64,000 bases of DNA from positions 124,001-188,000 of the forward strand of contig QRDG01001511.1 in assembly GCA_012064385.1 (NCBI GenBank). Reading direction: 5' to 3'. The stretch comes from Puccinellia tenuiflora. Lineage: Eukaryota > Streptophyta > Magnoliopsida > Poales > Poaceae. Shown in pieces: positions 22,901 to 33,195 of the stretch (position 1 is the first letter of the stretch; the number at the start of each line of letters is the position of its first letter). The notes below the pieces were generated by a model. That model was given only the letters and a program-made list of their open reading frames with translations. It did not search any database and was not told the DNA's origin. The translations under genes and the position numbers were made by a program.

Positions 22901-23035
22901 CCTCTTTTTACTCCTCTGCATGTCCTTCAGTTGGCGGGAAGAGAGCTGGAAATTGATGAGAAGGAACTTTCGAAGGAGAAGCTTGAAGCCTCTTCTAGCA
23001 AGCCCAGAAGCCCATCCTCTTCTGATGATAATTAA
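19916..23035 (+). CDS. LINE A ORF1 (nucleic-acid-binding protein)
   Basis: A 1,039-residue open frame. Plant L1 ORF1 proteins bind element RNA and form the ribonucleoprotein. A CCHC zinc knuckle (CWACSRVGHLRRNC) is at about residues 431-444, preceded by further paired cysteines. Around residues 640-710 a DUF4283-like RNA-binding region is suggested by FLNIPMDYRNEAFLREMV and YCLYGGARDIPRSV. The C-terminal part is acidic and Q-rich, then basic (RKRSRKR). A 27-residue unit (AVNIAGSGVLSHAAPPRSES) is duplicated near residues 298-350 with an 81-bp period. The frame is uninterrupted. I take the ATG at 19916 because it lies 76 bases from the element start; later ATGs are possible. Confidence 0.8.
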   Translation: MDTPSSPSTSLPSTMSKVSLLSRGTWRWRAIYSIVFPVRREVDHLYSGFVLLDPRSRRIFLLGSDGSVRDRRDLFPKDCIHPGSEISFACHRVKVQGKLVVRDDQLYDNGSLVNLCPDSRPSRLLEDRPVDPSSMAVHASRVLDLDFSKGLAMAKEVKNLFNTTVHSDNSNGFLMVVSFARASFKLDEDSVSLALESAVGGFCGSLRVHLLHDRVFSFVVSCKQVGFYIMQQKWFECFQFKCFFHLWSSGGPNWRKEYAAYCADLDSEWTLVSKKKWKSGVRSKRMPKKNWKPKVANAVNIAGSGVLSHAAPPRSESVIPMPAIAVNVAGSGVLSHAAPLRSESDAPMNIQFGTVDFSALIQPDPAGVSVSNQEVSNLSSGPPLSSLEPSNGPDLAFERMIDEMAAKVWKCSRCFSFLHDTIICTAAKARCWACSRVGHLRRNCPGSKSSFQWVVKSSNQSTLPPSVSSIEIRTDACPPSPVRSGKPSSSSPPPSPSQSMANFPVDPNRFTPAGMEVLAPWGDDERPPRIYFSSSMVPPRRHEAWALAQLVPRPPADEIDDILEQIAHHIVDDLDIQVIRLAESAVGLGLFCLSSQVSRDFLVSQPDLPFGDGRTLSFVKHDEGENYRATVYTRLGWLMFLNIPMDYRNEAFLREMVSPFGKFRSWFEDDPSPTRTLIYCLYGGARDIPRSVVIRETQRRGGAVVSWTVPVYILGSEQADVLPGDESPVPDNGIPHPLHGAPVLFHDLPHNPEPEGDVQQGWGAWDNEVAADNVGMGDWDQDVIQPHVPHVQDVVQEHSSITMHFSGGSIASGSVQMVQAEGPEHVIHIPDQEEAVQQEQVQEQDDQLAVVPLVPQDLEQDQDHNVQIFTVLIPDPVAAWSDYLKTNCAQFQFSRGSIFLPQISGLLEPVVDKSFLLSFQAENDFKFVAEAGPLVSTKTPRKRSRKRVVVLPPTERRTTRSSVQSGGFRLVPMLQYPEPRKKPRSAKPNSKEDLVPLFTPLHVLQLAGRELEIDEKELSKEKLEASSSKPRSPSSSDDN

Positions 23036-23196
23036 GGCCTTGCTTCTTTTGGGCCCAATGGGCCAGTGTGTCTTTTGGAGATGTCTTGCTTTTGTTAAAC
23101 TTTTATCTATGGCCTATGGTCTGTACCTGGTTATTCTGTCAGATGTTTGTCTTATGGACGAGGTTATTATTTTGTGCCTTTCTGTGACTGGCATTT

Positions 23197-26100
23197 ATGG
23201 TTACTGCTATATATATGGTTTATATGGATAGTGCTCATATTAATTCTCTGGATTGGTTGGTCTTTGATTGGAATGTGAGGGGCCTTAATGATAAAGATAA
23301 AAGACTTGCTGTTTTTAATAAAATTGAGGAATGCCATGCTGCTGTGATATGTCTTCAGGAGACAAAATGCCAGTCTTTTGACCATTCTTTTATTAAATCC
23401 TTTTGCCCAAAAAGATTTGATCAATTTGCTTATTCCCCTTCTGAGGGAGCTTCTGGGGGCCTGATTGTGTTATGGAACAGTTCTATCTTCTCTGGGGAAT
23501 TGTTGGAAATTCATAGGTCTGCTATAAAGATCAAGTTCACATCGGTGCATAACTCTGTTTCCTGGACTTTGATTAATGTGTATGGGCCGTGTAAGGGAAT
23601 TGAGAGAGATATTTTTGTCTCCTGGCTTTATAATCAACAAATTCCAATTCATGAAAATTGGTTGATTTTAGGAGATTTTAATTTTATTCGTTCTGAGGAT
23701 AACAGAAGCAGGCCTGGGGCTGATCTTAATGACATTCTGTTATTTAATGATGTCATTAGTCATTTGGGGTTAATTGAGTTACCCCTAAAAGGAAGGTCCT
23801 TCACTTGGTCAAATATGCAGCAAGATCCTTTACTAGTTCAGTTGGATTGGTTCTTTACTTCTTGTCAATGGACTTTATCTTTCCCAAACACTATTGTTTC
23901 TCCTTTGGCCAAGATTACTTCTGATCATTTACCTTGTGTGGTGAAAATCTCCACCTGTATTCCAAAGGCTAAGGTTTTTCGTTTTGAGAATCATTGGGTG
24001 CAGCAACCAGGTTTTATGGAGCTTGTTCAGGAAGTGTGGTCCAGGCCCACTCATCATTTAGCTCCTGTCAAAATAATTTCTGCCAAGTTAAAGTCACTCA
24101 GATATGAGCTAAAGAAATGGGGGAAAAATTATCTCATATTAAATTGCTGATTCAGAAGTGCAATATGGTCATCTTTTTCTTTGACCAATTGGAAGATTCG
24201 AGAGTGCTTAGCAACCCTGAGTTTAATTTCAGGAATTTGGTTAAGGCCCATTTGAAGAAGTTACTTCAGATCCAGTCTGACTACTGGAAGCAGAGATGTA
24301 CTATCAGATGGGTCAAGCTTGGTGGAGAAAACACTAAATTTTTCCATGCTAAGGCCACAGAAAGGCATAGGCACAATGTTATCCCCTCTTTAGTGGATCA
24401 TAATGGGAATGTTTTGGAGGATCATCAGGACAAAGCTGCTGCTTTTTGGAATTGTTTCAAAGGAAGAATGGGGGTGTCTTTCTCCACTAATGACCAGGTT
24501 GATCTAGCAAACTTTCTGGAGTTGTGCCTGGACTGGATAAGCTTGGTGATATTTTCACTGAGGAGGAAATTGAAGGAATTGTAAAGCATTTGAAACCTGA
24601 TAAGGCACCAGGACCTGATGGCTTTACTGGCCTGTTCATAAAGAGGTGCTGGCCTATTATTAAAGGGGATTTTATGAAACTCTGTTCTGATTTCCATGAT
24701 GGGAAGGTTAATCTTGAGAGTATTAATGGATCTTACATAACCCTTATTCCCAAGAAACAGTCCCCTGAGACTGTCAATGATTTTCGGCCTATCTCCTTGA
24801 CCAATACCTCTCTGAAATTTCTGACCAAGTTGATTGCTAATAGGTTCCAAGCTGTTATCTCAGAGTGCATTCATGATAATCAATATGGTTTCATTAAATC
24901 TAGAACAATTCAGGATTGTTTGGCTTGGTGCTTTGAGTATATCTTTCAGTGCAAACAGTCTAAGAGGAAGGTTGTGGTTTTTAAAATTGACTTTGAGAAA
25001 GCCTTTGATACCATCGAACACAAGGCTATTTTGCAGATCCTTAAATGCAAGGGTTTTCCCCCTCTCGTGATTTCATGGGTCAATGATGTGCTATCTTCAG
25101 GATCATCCTCTGTGCTGCTCAATGGGGTTCCTGGTAACAAATTTCATTGTAGGAGGGGGGTGAGACAGGGGGACCCTTTATCCCCAATTTTGTATGTTTT
25201 GGGTGGTGATCTTCTACAGAGTATTGTCAACCTGGCTTTCAATCAGGGGAGACTGAGGTTGCCTATTCCTGGGGAGGGCTCCTTCCCTGTGGTGCAATAT
25301 GCTGATGATACTTTAGTTTTCTTAGAAGCAGATCCTGATCAGCTAAACACTTTCAAGGAACTACTGGATCTTTTTGCATCTATTACTGGATTAAAGGTGA
25401 ACTATCATAAATCCTCCATGGTGCCAATAAACATTTCTTCTGATTATGCTGATTCCCTGGCTGGAATCCTGGGTTGCCAAATTGCTAGTATGCCTTTCCC
25501 ATACTTGGGCCTCCCAATGGGCACAACAAAACCTGCTATGAAGGATTTTGCACCACTAATAGACAGGGTTGAGAGGAGGTTATCTGCCACAGCTTCCTTT
25601 TTATCTTATGGTGATAGTCTGGTCTTGGTTAACTCGGTGTTGTCCTCCTTACCCACATATTACATGTGTTCCCTTGTTATCCCTAAAGGGGTCATTGAGG
25701 TGATTGATAAAGCAAGAAGAAGGTGCCTTTGGAGGAAGGATAAACACAAGCAAAGGGTCAATTCTTTGGCTGCATGGGACATGGTATGCAAGCCAAAAAA
25801 GAAGGGGGGCTTAGGAATTGTGAATTTGCAAGTGCAGAATAAAGCTTTGCTTTTGAAGCAGCTGGATAAGTTTTATAATAATGCTGATCTGCCTTGGGTG
25901 AAGCTGGTAAGGAATTCATATTATCACAATTCAGTTCCTCATGTTGTGACTATGAGTGGCTCCTTCTGGTGGAGAGGAGTTTATAGCTTTGTGGATGAGT
26001 GGAGGGCAATTACCAGATGTGAAGTGGGAAGTGGTTATTCCATTCTGTTCTGGGATGATTTGTGGAAGGACAGGATTTTGTCTCAGCAATTCCCAAGGTT

Positions 26101-26824
26101 GTTCTCCTTTGCTAGAGACAAGCTAATTTCTGTAAGGGAATTTTTCATGCTGGAGGATAAGGTTGAGGCTTTTTACTTGCCACTGTCCATGGAGGCTTTT
26201 GAGGAGTTTGGTGTTTTGGCTCAATTGTTGAATGATCTAACGCCTAGTGAGTCTTCTGATAAGTGGATCTCTTGCTTGTCCAAGGGGGGCTATTCTTCAA
26301 GGAGTTTTTACCAGTTTCATTTTTCTGGTATTGCTAATCATACCCCATCTGGGTGGATCTGGAAGTCGAAGTGCATGTCCAAGCATAAATTTTTTGTTTG
26401 GTTAATTCTGCATAATAGAATAAATACCAAGGATATGCTGTTGCGAAGACATTGGAATGTCACCAGTAATCACAATTGTGTGCTTTGCCAGCAGCACAAA
26501 TATGAGGACTGGGTACATCTGTTTTTTCAGTGCAACTTTAGTCAAAGGGTCTGGTCGTATCTTCAGATCTCCTGGTGTGATTCTTCTATGATGGACAATC
26601 TGTTGGTTGCAAAGAAGGACTTTGAAGGTCCCTGTTTTACTGAGATTGTGATTTTAGCTTGCTGGAACATCTGGAAACAGAGGAATGGCTTTATTTTCAA
26701 GGAGATTCTGCCATCTTTTAGAGGTTGGAAGGCTGGTTTCTTCCTAGATATCACCATGCTTGGGCATAGGGTGAAAGACTCTAATAAGTCTAGATTGTCA
26801 TCATGGCTTGACAACCTACTTTAA
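23197..26824 (+). pseudogene. LINE A ORF2 (endonuclease, reverse transcriptase, zf-RVT)
   Basis: ORF2 proteins nick target DNA and reverse-transcribe the RNA at the nick. The endonuclease part (23197-24150) has WNVRGLN, QETK, SGGLIVLWN, INVYGPC, LGDFNFIRS and SDHLPCVV. The frame then changes at about 24117-24150 and again at about 24524-24584, where three overlapping frames carry the sequence on. The last piece (24524-26824, 766 residues) has KAPGPDGF, the RT catalytic YADDTLVF (about residue 259 of that piece) and a C-terminal zf-RVT region with CVLC and HLFFQC. The enzyme cannot be made as one protein without correcting the frames, so this copy is probably inactive. Confidence 0.9.
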
Positions 26825-26944
26825 TTCTCTGCTTGTAATTATCTTGTAAATATCTTGTACAGTCGTTTTTTCAATCCAATAAAAGGCTGTGGGGGTCTCC
26901 CCTACAGTATTTAAATTTCAAAAAAAAAAAAAATCGAGACCATC

Positions 26945-29158
26945 TTCTACTTCTCGAGGGAACTCCGCCTTGTAGGTGTTATGTAGGTCAGTACACATTC
27001 CTATAAAAGAGCGAGATTGGGAGCATGACATTGTTTCTTTCGAGAACAAGAAAACACCAGCTGAATCGAGCATAGCTTACCGTGTACCAAAGGCTCAGAG
27101 AATATGTCCTTTCGATGCATCCTATTATATTTCCACATATACAGTGCTTTATGGGGCAGTTTCTTCCTCTTGGAAACCAGCTTACATAGTTTTTCGCCAT
27201 CAATTTGTTTTACCATGTAGCTGTGTAAAGGGAAAATTAAATTAAATTTACATGATGGATTTGTCCTTGTAGGTAAGAGCCAATTGAAACTTACTCATTG
27301 GAGAGCACTATTTGATTATCAAATTTCAGCATTGTCTTGCTACTGTTTGGTACTGCTTGTTGCCGTTCTTGCTGATGTTCTTTCTGCAATAGAAACAATA
27401 GTTATTCAGTTATCATCACTTTTTACTTTCATTTTGAGTACTGAGCCTGTGTGGAATCTAACACGTACTACTCCAAATGCAGCATATAACACAGATCATG
27501 GATTTGAACACTACATGGACCCAACATATGAAGTGTTCATGGTTATAACACATGACAAGAGAGTATTGGTAAGATCAGTGTAATCCTATATGAGACCGCA
27601 ATGCGTATTGCTACAATCCCTTCCTTTGGTCATGCATTGTAAACAATTTTGTTATTGCATTCACCTTACAACCAGTTGTTGCAGAATTGTGTGTGGAATC
27701 TGATAAGCTATGTATGGTTCACTTCGAAATTCACATAACCTGGTAGTATTATTATTTGCAGTTTTCCACACTTGGTCAACTAAAGAAGATTCGCATATCT
27801 GAAATATTTTCTCACAAAATTCCGCACAGAAATATTGCAGATTTAGTCATAGGCTGTGTGGTTGTCTTCGGGTATGATTCTTTACTTTACGGGAGTGTCA
27901 CATTGTTGATTTACTGGCACTAAGAGTTGCATGTTTAAGTTGATCACATTTAGATCATTTAATGCACTAGGTTTGGAACAATTACTAGCTTCAACTTCTA
28001 CTGCACTGTGTAAAAGCTACTACAGGTTTGCAAATTTGTAGACACATATTCAGATTTGCAAATAAGCAGAAATTGTACTAGTGGTCAGTTTAACTATTGC
28101 CAGAGAAGTTACTCTAAACTATTGTCAGCTTTGTCAAGTTATTTAATTACAGTATAGAGCTAAAAATTCTCATGAATGTACCTGCATCTTTATCAGGTGG
28201 AGTGACATTCAAGTTTCATTAGTTCAACATCTGCAGATTACCAGCTCCTGTGCTCAACTTTCAATATCTGCAGATTATCAGCTCCTGTGTTCAATCTTCA
28301 ATTGACAGGTGGAGTGACATTCAGGCTGCAGAACTATGGTCGGCTTGTTCCAATTTTGACGAACTCGATCTCAGTTGCACAGTATCATACTCGCTGCTGG
28401 TGGGAACGTTGACGGTCGAGCCTTGATGATCTTGATCTGCTGCAGAGTATCAGACTCGCTGGATAGGCGGAGCAACGAAGGGAGCAGCACACGGCTGCGA
28501 GGACCTCTTTCCTCAGCAAAGCGGCGGAGGGAGCTGAGACGGCGGCGAGAATCTCTTTCCTTGACGGAGCGGCAGAGGGAGCTGCAGACGGCGGCGATGA
28601 CCTCCTTCCTCTTTCCTCGACGGAGCAGCGGAGGGATCCTCCTTCCTCGTCGGAATCCCGGCCAGCGCAGCGGCTAGTAGGCCGGCCGGCGGGAGCCCGG
28701 CCAGCACAGCAGAGTCTGGCGAGGTGGAGCTCCGATGCGGGCGCTCTACACGATCGATCTCCTGCGCTCCGATGCGGCCGTAATCCAAGATGCCCGGCCA
28801 GCACAGCACAACAGCAGAGCCCGGCCAGCACAGCAGAGTCTGGGAGGCCGGCCGGCGGGAGCCCGGCCAGCACAGCAGAGTCTGGCGAGGTGGAGCTCCG
28901 ATGCGGGCGCTCTACACGATCGATCTCCTATGCTCTGATGCGGCCGTAATCCAAGATGCGAGCTCGGACGGGGGCGCACCGTCCGCGAGCTCGGACGAGG
29001 ATGGTGGACGGGGATCCGCGAGCTCGTACGGGGACGGAGGATGGGGACGGGAAGGAGGACGAAAATGAAATGATTCTAATTATAGAGGACTGATGTGTAA
29101 AATGTACCGCAGTTCAAAAAAATTCCCCCTCGCGACAGTTATTTCTAGACGGAGGGAG
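26945..29158. other. Right interior of the mariner-bounded region
   Basis: From 26945 to about 28370 the sequence is AT-rich, with short open stretches that look like exon remnants, for example 27284-27583 and around 27780-27870. None matches a family I recognise. From 28440 to 29060 it is GC-rich and contains a 166-bp tandem duplication. No complete gene is supported. Confidence 0.4.
28681..29010. repeat. 166-bp tandem duplication
   Basis: GCCGGCCGGCGGGAG starts at 28681 and again at 28847. Each copy continues through CCGGCCAGCACAGCAGAGTC, GAGCTCCGATGCGGGCGCTC and GGCCGTAATCCAAGATGC. The two copies differ at a few positions. The overlapping open frames on both strands are products of the GC-rich repeat. 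Confidence 0.8.
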
Positions 29159-29419
29159 TACCACCTAAACTCTAGATTGGTTTGGTTCATGAGGGGGTTG
29201 AATACTTCTTTGAAGATTTTTCTCCTCGTGCTGTGCAGGCAACGCCGTCGACATCTCGATGTGATACAGCCCTTTCCATTATCGTTGGAAAAGAACGGCG
29301 AAGTCCATCCATCTGCCCTTGGGAGGGAGTTACCACCGAGGTCGTGGCTCCAGTTTTGTAGATTATGCGTGACCCCTGACCGGTAGGAGCCTTCTAGGGA
29401 ATCATCTATTGTGCTTCTG

Positions 29420-29694
29420 ATGGAGGTGGGCTCATTGGAGTCTTTTGCAGCGGACATGGCGCCATCATCACCTCTGTCTGAGTCCTGTCAACCGCCCGCC
29501 TATGCAGATAGTGGAGATTGGTTGCTTCTGTCACTTTCTCATCTTTGAGTGACTGGGTTACTGAGACAGGTGTGTTGACGCCTAAGGCACTGTTTTGCAA
29601 AGAAGTTTGCGACTTGTTCATCGATTTGGAGGCGGCTTGCCCTGGGTATGACGGATATTGCTTCCGTCTTGGCGGGGACGACTTCAGGGGGTGA
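29420..29694 (+). pseudogene. Unidentified coding remnant with a frameshift
   Basis: Two consecutive frames read like protein: one begins MEVGSLESFAADMAPSSPLS, and after a one-base shift near 29540 the next reads LSDWVTETGVLTPKALFCKE and on to FRLGGDDFRG before a stop. Composition is protein-like but I do not recognise the family. It may be a host exon or part of a retroelement. Confidence 0.35.
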
Positions 29695-29985
29695 ATTTGC
29701 CCGGTTTTTCGTTAATTAACCGAGCAAATTTGAGCAAAACTTTTACCCCCATTTAAAAAATAAAATAAAAAATCATCATTTTTCTATCATTGTTGGATCA
29801 TGATTCTACCATAACAATGTTGTTAAATACTCGGGCGCTATTGTTATATATTTACTATAACCACTCATTTAAAAAAATTGTTTTAACTAAGAACATGGAC
29901 ATCACCAGCTACTTGTTTTTCGTCTTTTTCTTTTGCGGAAGAGTTACATATCGAATTAGTCATCTGGTTCAGAAATCATAAACAT

Positions 29986-30180
29986 GTAATGTTATGTGAA
30001 TTTGGATGGCCGCTGGCATCAGCTCTCTTCTGCTCGATGATAGATAACCACCGCTGCAACTTCAGCGGTGGTTCTCCTCTACCGGCTGAATTATTTGCTC
30101 CCTTTTCTTTTTAGTGGTGTGTTTCACAATGGATCGATGCTTGGCGTCCTCTGATGTCCTACTAGTAAGAAGAACCCTGG
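29986..30180 (+). repeat. Copy 1 of a dispersed ~190-bp sequence
   Basis: It begins near GTAATGTTATGTGAATTTGG and ends near GATGTCCTACTAGTAAGAAG. It matches 52512-52700 closely, with scattered substitutions and short gaps. In the other copy the translation includes CEFGWPLASALFCS, so this may be a duplicated exon; the family is unknown. Confidence 0.7.
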
Positions 30181-30851
30181 TTATGTGTGATCCTAGTGCT
30201 CCTACTAGATCATTTGGCTGACTATGTAATGGTTTTTTTAATTAAGTACATGGACATCACTGCTTGTTCTACTCTCTTTGTTTTTGGCTCGAGATATATT
30301 TTCATACAGTCAGCTGGTTCATAATATCAGAAGCATGTAATGAATTCCTTATGTTCCATTACTTATTTTATAAAATTATTAAAAGTGAATTATGCACATG
30401 TATGTTCCATTGTTCATAATGTCAGAAGCGGAAGAAGAAATGGGAGAGTTTCTCTTCGATCATCTAAAAAGTGAATTATGCACCTGTTTCGCATGCTGAG
30501 GTTTCATTTTTCTATGTTTTTTACAATGAAGAGAGCTTTATTATATAGAAATTATACTATTATAGGGTTTGTGTCTTTGAAAAGAGCTTTGTAATTTGGA
30601 AATTATTCAAGACCTCGAGGTCAAGAATGGTGCTGGTGCATGATGGAGCGGCGCGAGGACACGGAGGCAGGTCGGCGCTGGTCTATCTTGAGGCACGACT
30701 AGGCGGAAGAGGGGGCTATGGCGCACTGACGGAAGAGCGGTACGTGGGTTGGCCGCATGGGTCCTGGAGGAGGCCTATGCTGGAGAAACTCTACGGAAGC
30801 GAAGAGCAACAAGGGCGCTCTGTTCCTAGGTAGGCTGGAAGATATATAAAG

Positions 30852-31350
30852 ATAAGAAACCATCCATCACCGCTCGTTAGAACTAATAATCGGTGGAAAC
30901 CAATTTATATTAAACACAAGAAAAATACGTCCAAAACTTCACCACATATTGATCTAAAAGCTGAGAAATTGAAATCTGGGCATGACCCTTAGTCTGGAGT
31001 CTGGACCAAACAATCAATCTTACAAGCATTTCATTCGATAGTCAGAGTACGCAGAAGAGCAGGCCTATACAGAAGAAACTCTGCATACTCGACGAGCGCA
31101 ATAAGAAACCATCCATCACCCCTCATCAGAACTACTAATAATCGGTTGAAACAAATTTATATTAAACAAAATAAGAAAAACACATGCAGAACTTTCAGAA
31201 CTCCACAACAGATTAAGCTAAAAGCTGATACATTAAAATCTGGGCATGATCACTTTCATTAGTCTAGACCAAAGAACTAGTGTCTTACATGCATTCCGTT
31301 CAATAGTTGAGACAGGGCACATCTTGATAGAACTGCTCTAGCTACTTCAC
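30852..31350. repeat. 249-bp tandem duplication
   Basis: AAGAAACCATCCATCACC occurs at 30854 and 31103. Both units continue through AATAATCGG, TTTATATTAAAC and AAATCTGGGCATGA. The copies differ moderately. They lie just downstream of the F-box gene's last exon (minus strand), so they are likely 3' flank. Confidence 0.75.
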
Positions 31351-33195
31351 CAAAACATTAAGGCCGGGCTAAACAAATGGCACGACTTCAACTTTTGACA
31401 AGACATAGCTGACCAAGCATTCAGAATCTGCTTAGTGCCCACCACGGCTGCGATAAAGAGAGCATTTGACATCAGGATTTGCCTCAAAAAGGTTATAGAT
31501 TCCCTGGCAATTTCTGAAAGTTGGTGGAAACGCAGGAGCCAAAACCACGATCATTCTTTTCATCAAAGTGGAGCATCTGAAGAGAAGCTTCAATAAATCC
31601 ATTTCCTGATCAGTTCCACCAAAACCTCTAACTTCTACATCTTCGAGAGCTATCAAGGAGATAATTTCGTTTCTCCAGTTTTGGGGTTGATCACAAGAAC
31701 AATTTGGTTTGCAAGTTTTTTTGGCCCTGGAAAGAAAGGAACATTTTTTTATGAATTCTCCATATCAATAAACCCAGCAACTGAGAATAGTTGAATCAAC
31801 GGCTTTTCTTCACCAAGTCTCATGTGATTTGGAAAGCCTTTAGAAATGTCTCCGCTCTCGTTATCCTTCCCCTTCCCTCCGCCTCTGCCTCCGCCATTCC
31901 TCTTCCCGTCGCCCCCGCCGCCCCCTTCCCTCGTCGGAGTGAAGGCGGGTGGAATTCGGGTTTCCGCGCAGGGGATTGGGTTTCCCGGGGTGGAGCAGGT
32001 GCTGGGCGAGTCGGAGGATGGTGATGAGCGCTTCCGTGAGACGGAGGAGTCGCCGAGGGCTTCTCCGCCTCTGCTGTCGGAAGCGGAGGGGCTTCAGTAC
32101 TTGCGGCGGCTGGTGCGCGGTGCGGGGGTTGCGGACCCATCGACTGAGCTCAACCGTTGGAGGGCATCGTTTTCTGCACTGCTGATCATGGCGCAGCCCA
32201 GGCTTCACCTCGGTGAGATTTCTCTCAAAGTTGGCGGACGTGTGATTCTGTATGAGGGTGACATCCCGATTGATGCTCGTCTGATGCGAGAGGGAGAGGC
32301 TATTGGTACTGGAGACAAAGTGGTGTTTCCGTGCTTTAGGGCGGTGATTGGGGCTTCGTTGACGATTTCGCCGGTACGGCGGGGAGCGACATCGTTGTTA
32401 GAGAAGCGGGAGTCGATTCCGGTTGAGTCCGATGACCAGGTCGCGGTCGATCTCCAGAGAGGTAAAACTCCTTTGGTTGAACTGCCGGTAGTGAATTCTG
32501 CAGAGAATGTGAAGGCGGCTTCGGGTCTCGAGTTGGAGAAGCAGAAGGGTGAGAGTAACCGAGTCTCGCGTGAGGCGCAGCTTCTGTGGGATGGAGATTC
32601 CGCCGGGGTGAGGGGCATTTCCGTGCCTTCTCTGTCACGGGAGGTTGCTCCGGTGGCGAAGAAGGAGTCGGAGCGAGGGATGACTGTGGAGGAGAAAGCG
32701 GCGAGGGACTTCGACGACGAGGTTGCAGAGGAGTTCCGGCGTGTTAATTTGGAGGCCGCGACGCCTTCTAGATCGTTGGGTCTGAACACTGCGACGATGG
32801 GTGAGGCGCAATTGGAGAGGCGGCGGGTGATTGAACAAAATGTGTGCATCCATGTCAATGAGCGTGCTCTTCCCAATCTAGGCCAGTTCATGGCAAATTC
32901 AGCGCGTCAGCGCAGCGGAGAAGTGAAATCGGCTACTCCGTTGTTTCTACAGCGAATTCGTCGTGAATCGTTTGGTGCTAAAAATGAGAAGGAGGCCGGA
33001 TCATCGCGGGTCACCTCTTCCCCGGCGATCACCGGAGCTGTTGCCTGTGGAGATTTGGGGGCTGCGATGGAGACCAGTATGGGTCGAGATGGTTCTAATG
33101 GGTCAAGTCGGGCTTCTGGGGGTGTAGTTTGGGATGGTACGGGCCGGCCCATAAAGCATTGGGTTGCCTGTTCAGATAAAAGGGGCGCTTGGATC

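Larger units (their letters stand above)
19840..26930 (+). mobile_element. LINE A: near-full-length L1-type non-LTR retrotransposon
   Basis: The 7.1 kb insertion starts GAATGGCTGCTCTCGG and ends in 13 A after a GGTCTCCCCTACAGT-containing 3' UTR. ATCGAGACCATC, extendable by two A, lies on both sides (19826-19839 and 26931-26944) as the target-site duplication. It has a CCHC-containing ORF1 and an endonuclease/reverse-transcriptase ORF2. The intact duplication and A tail indicate a complete or nearly complete insertion, but ORF2 now has two frame changes. It lies inside the mariner-bounded region. Confidence 0.9.
18768..29158. mobile_element. Composite region bounded by mariner/Stowaway inverted ends
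   Basis: The left end CTCCCTCCGTCCAGAAATAA (continuing CTGTCGCG) and the reversed right end CTCCCTCCGTCTAGAAATAA (continuing CTGTCGCG) match over 28 bases with one difference. Each is flanked by TA (18766-18767 and 29159-29160), the Tc1/mariner duplication. Subtracting the 7.1 kb LINE A leaves about 3.3 kb, too large for a Stowaway MITE. The flanking interior is GC-rich near both ends (18860-19330, 28440-29060) with AT-rich, intron-like sequence between. I recognise no transposase. It could be one mariner-derived element carrying host sequence, or two separate ends that happen to face each other. Confidence 0.5.
29161..31431. other. Region between the mariner end and the F-box gene
   Basis: It contains a decayed coding remnant (29420-29694), a sequence related to 52512-52700 (29986-30180), a partial repeat of its left neighbour at 30248-30342, and a 249-bp tandem duplication (30852-31350) that probably belongs to the F-box 3' flank. 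The open frame at 30627-30833 has no recognisable domain. Confidence 0.5.
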
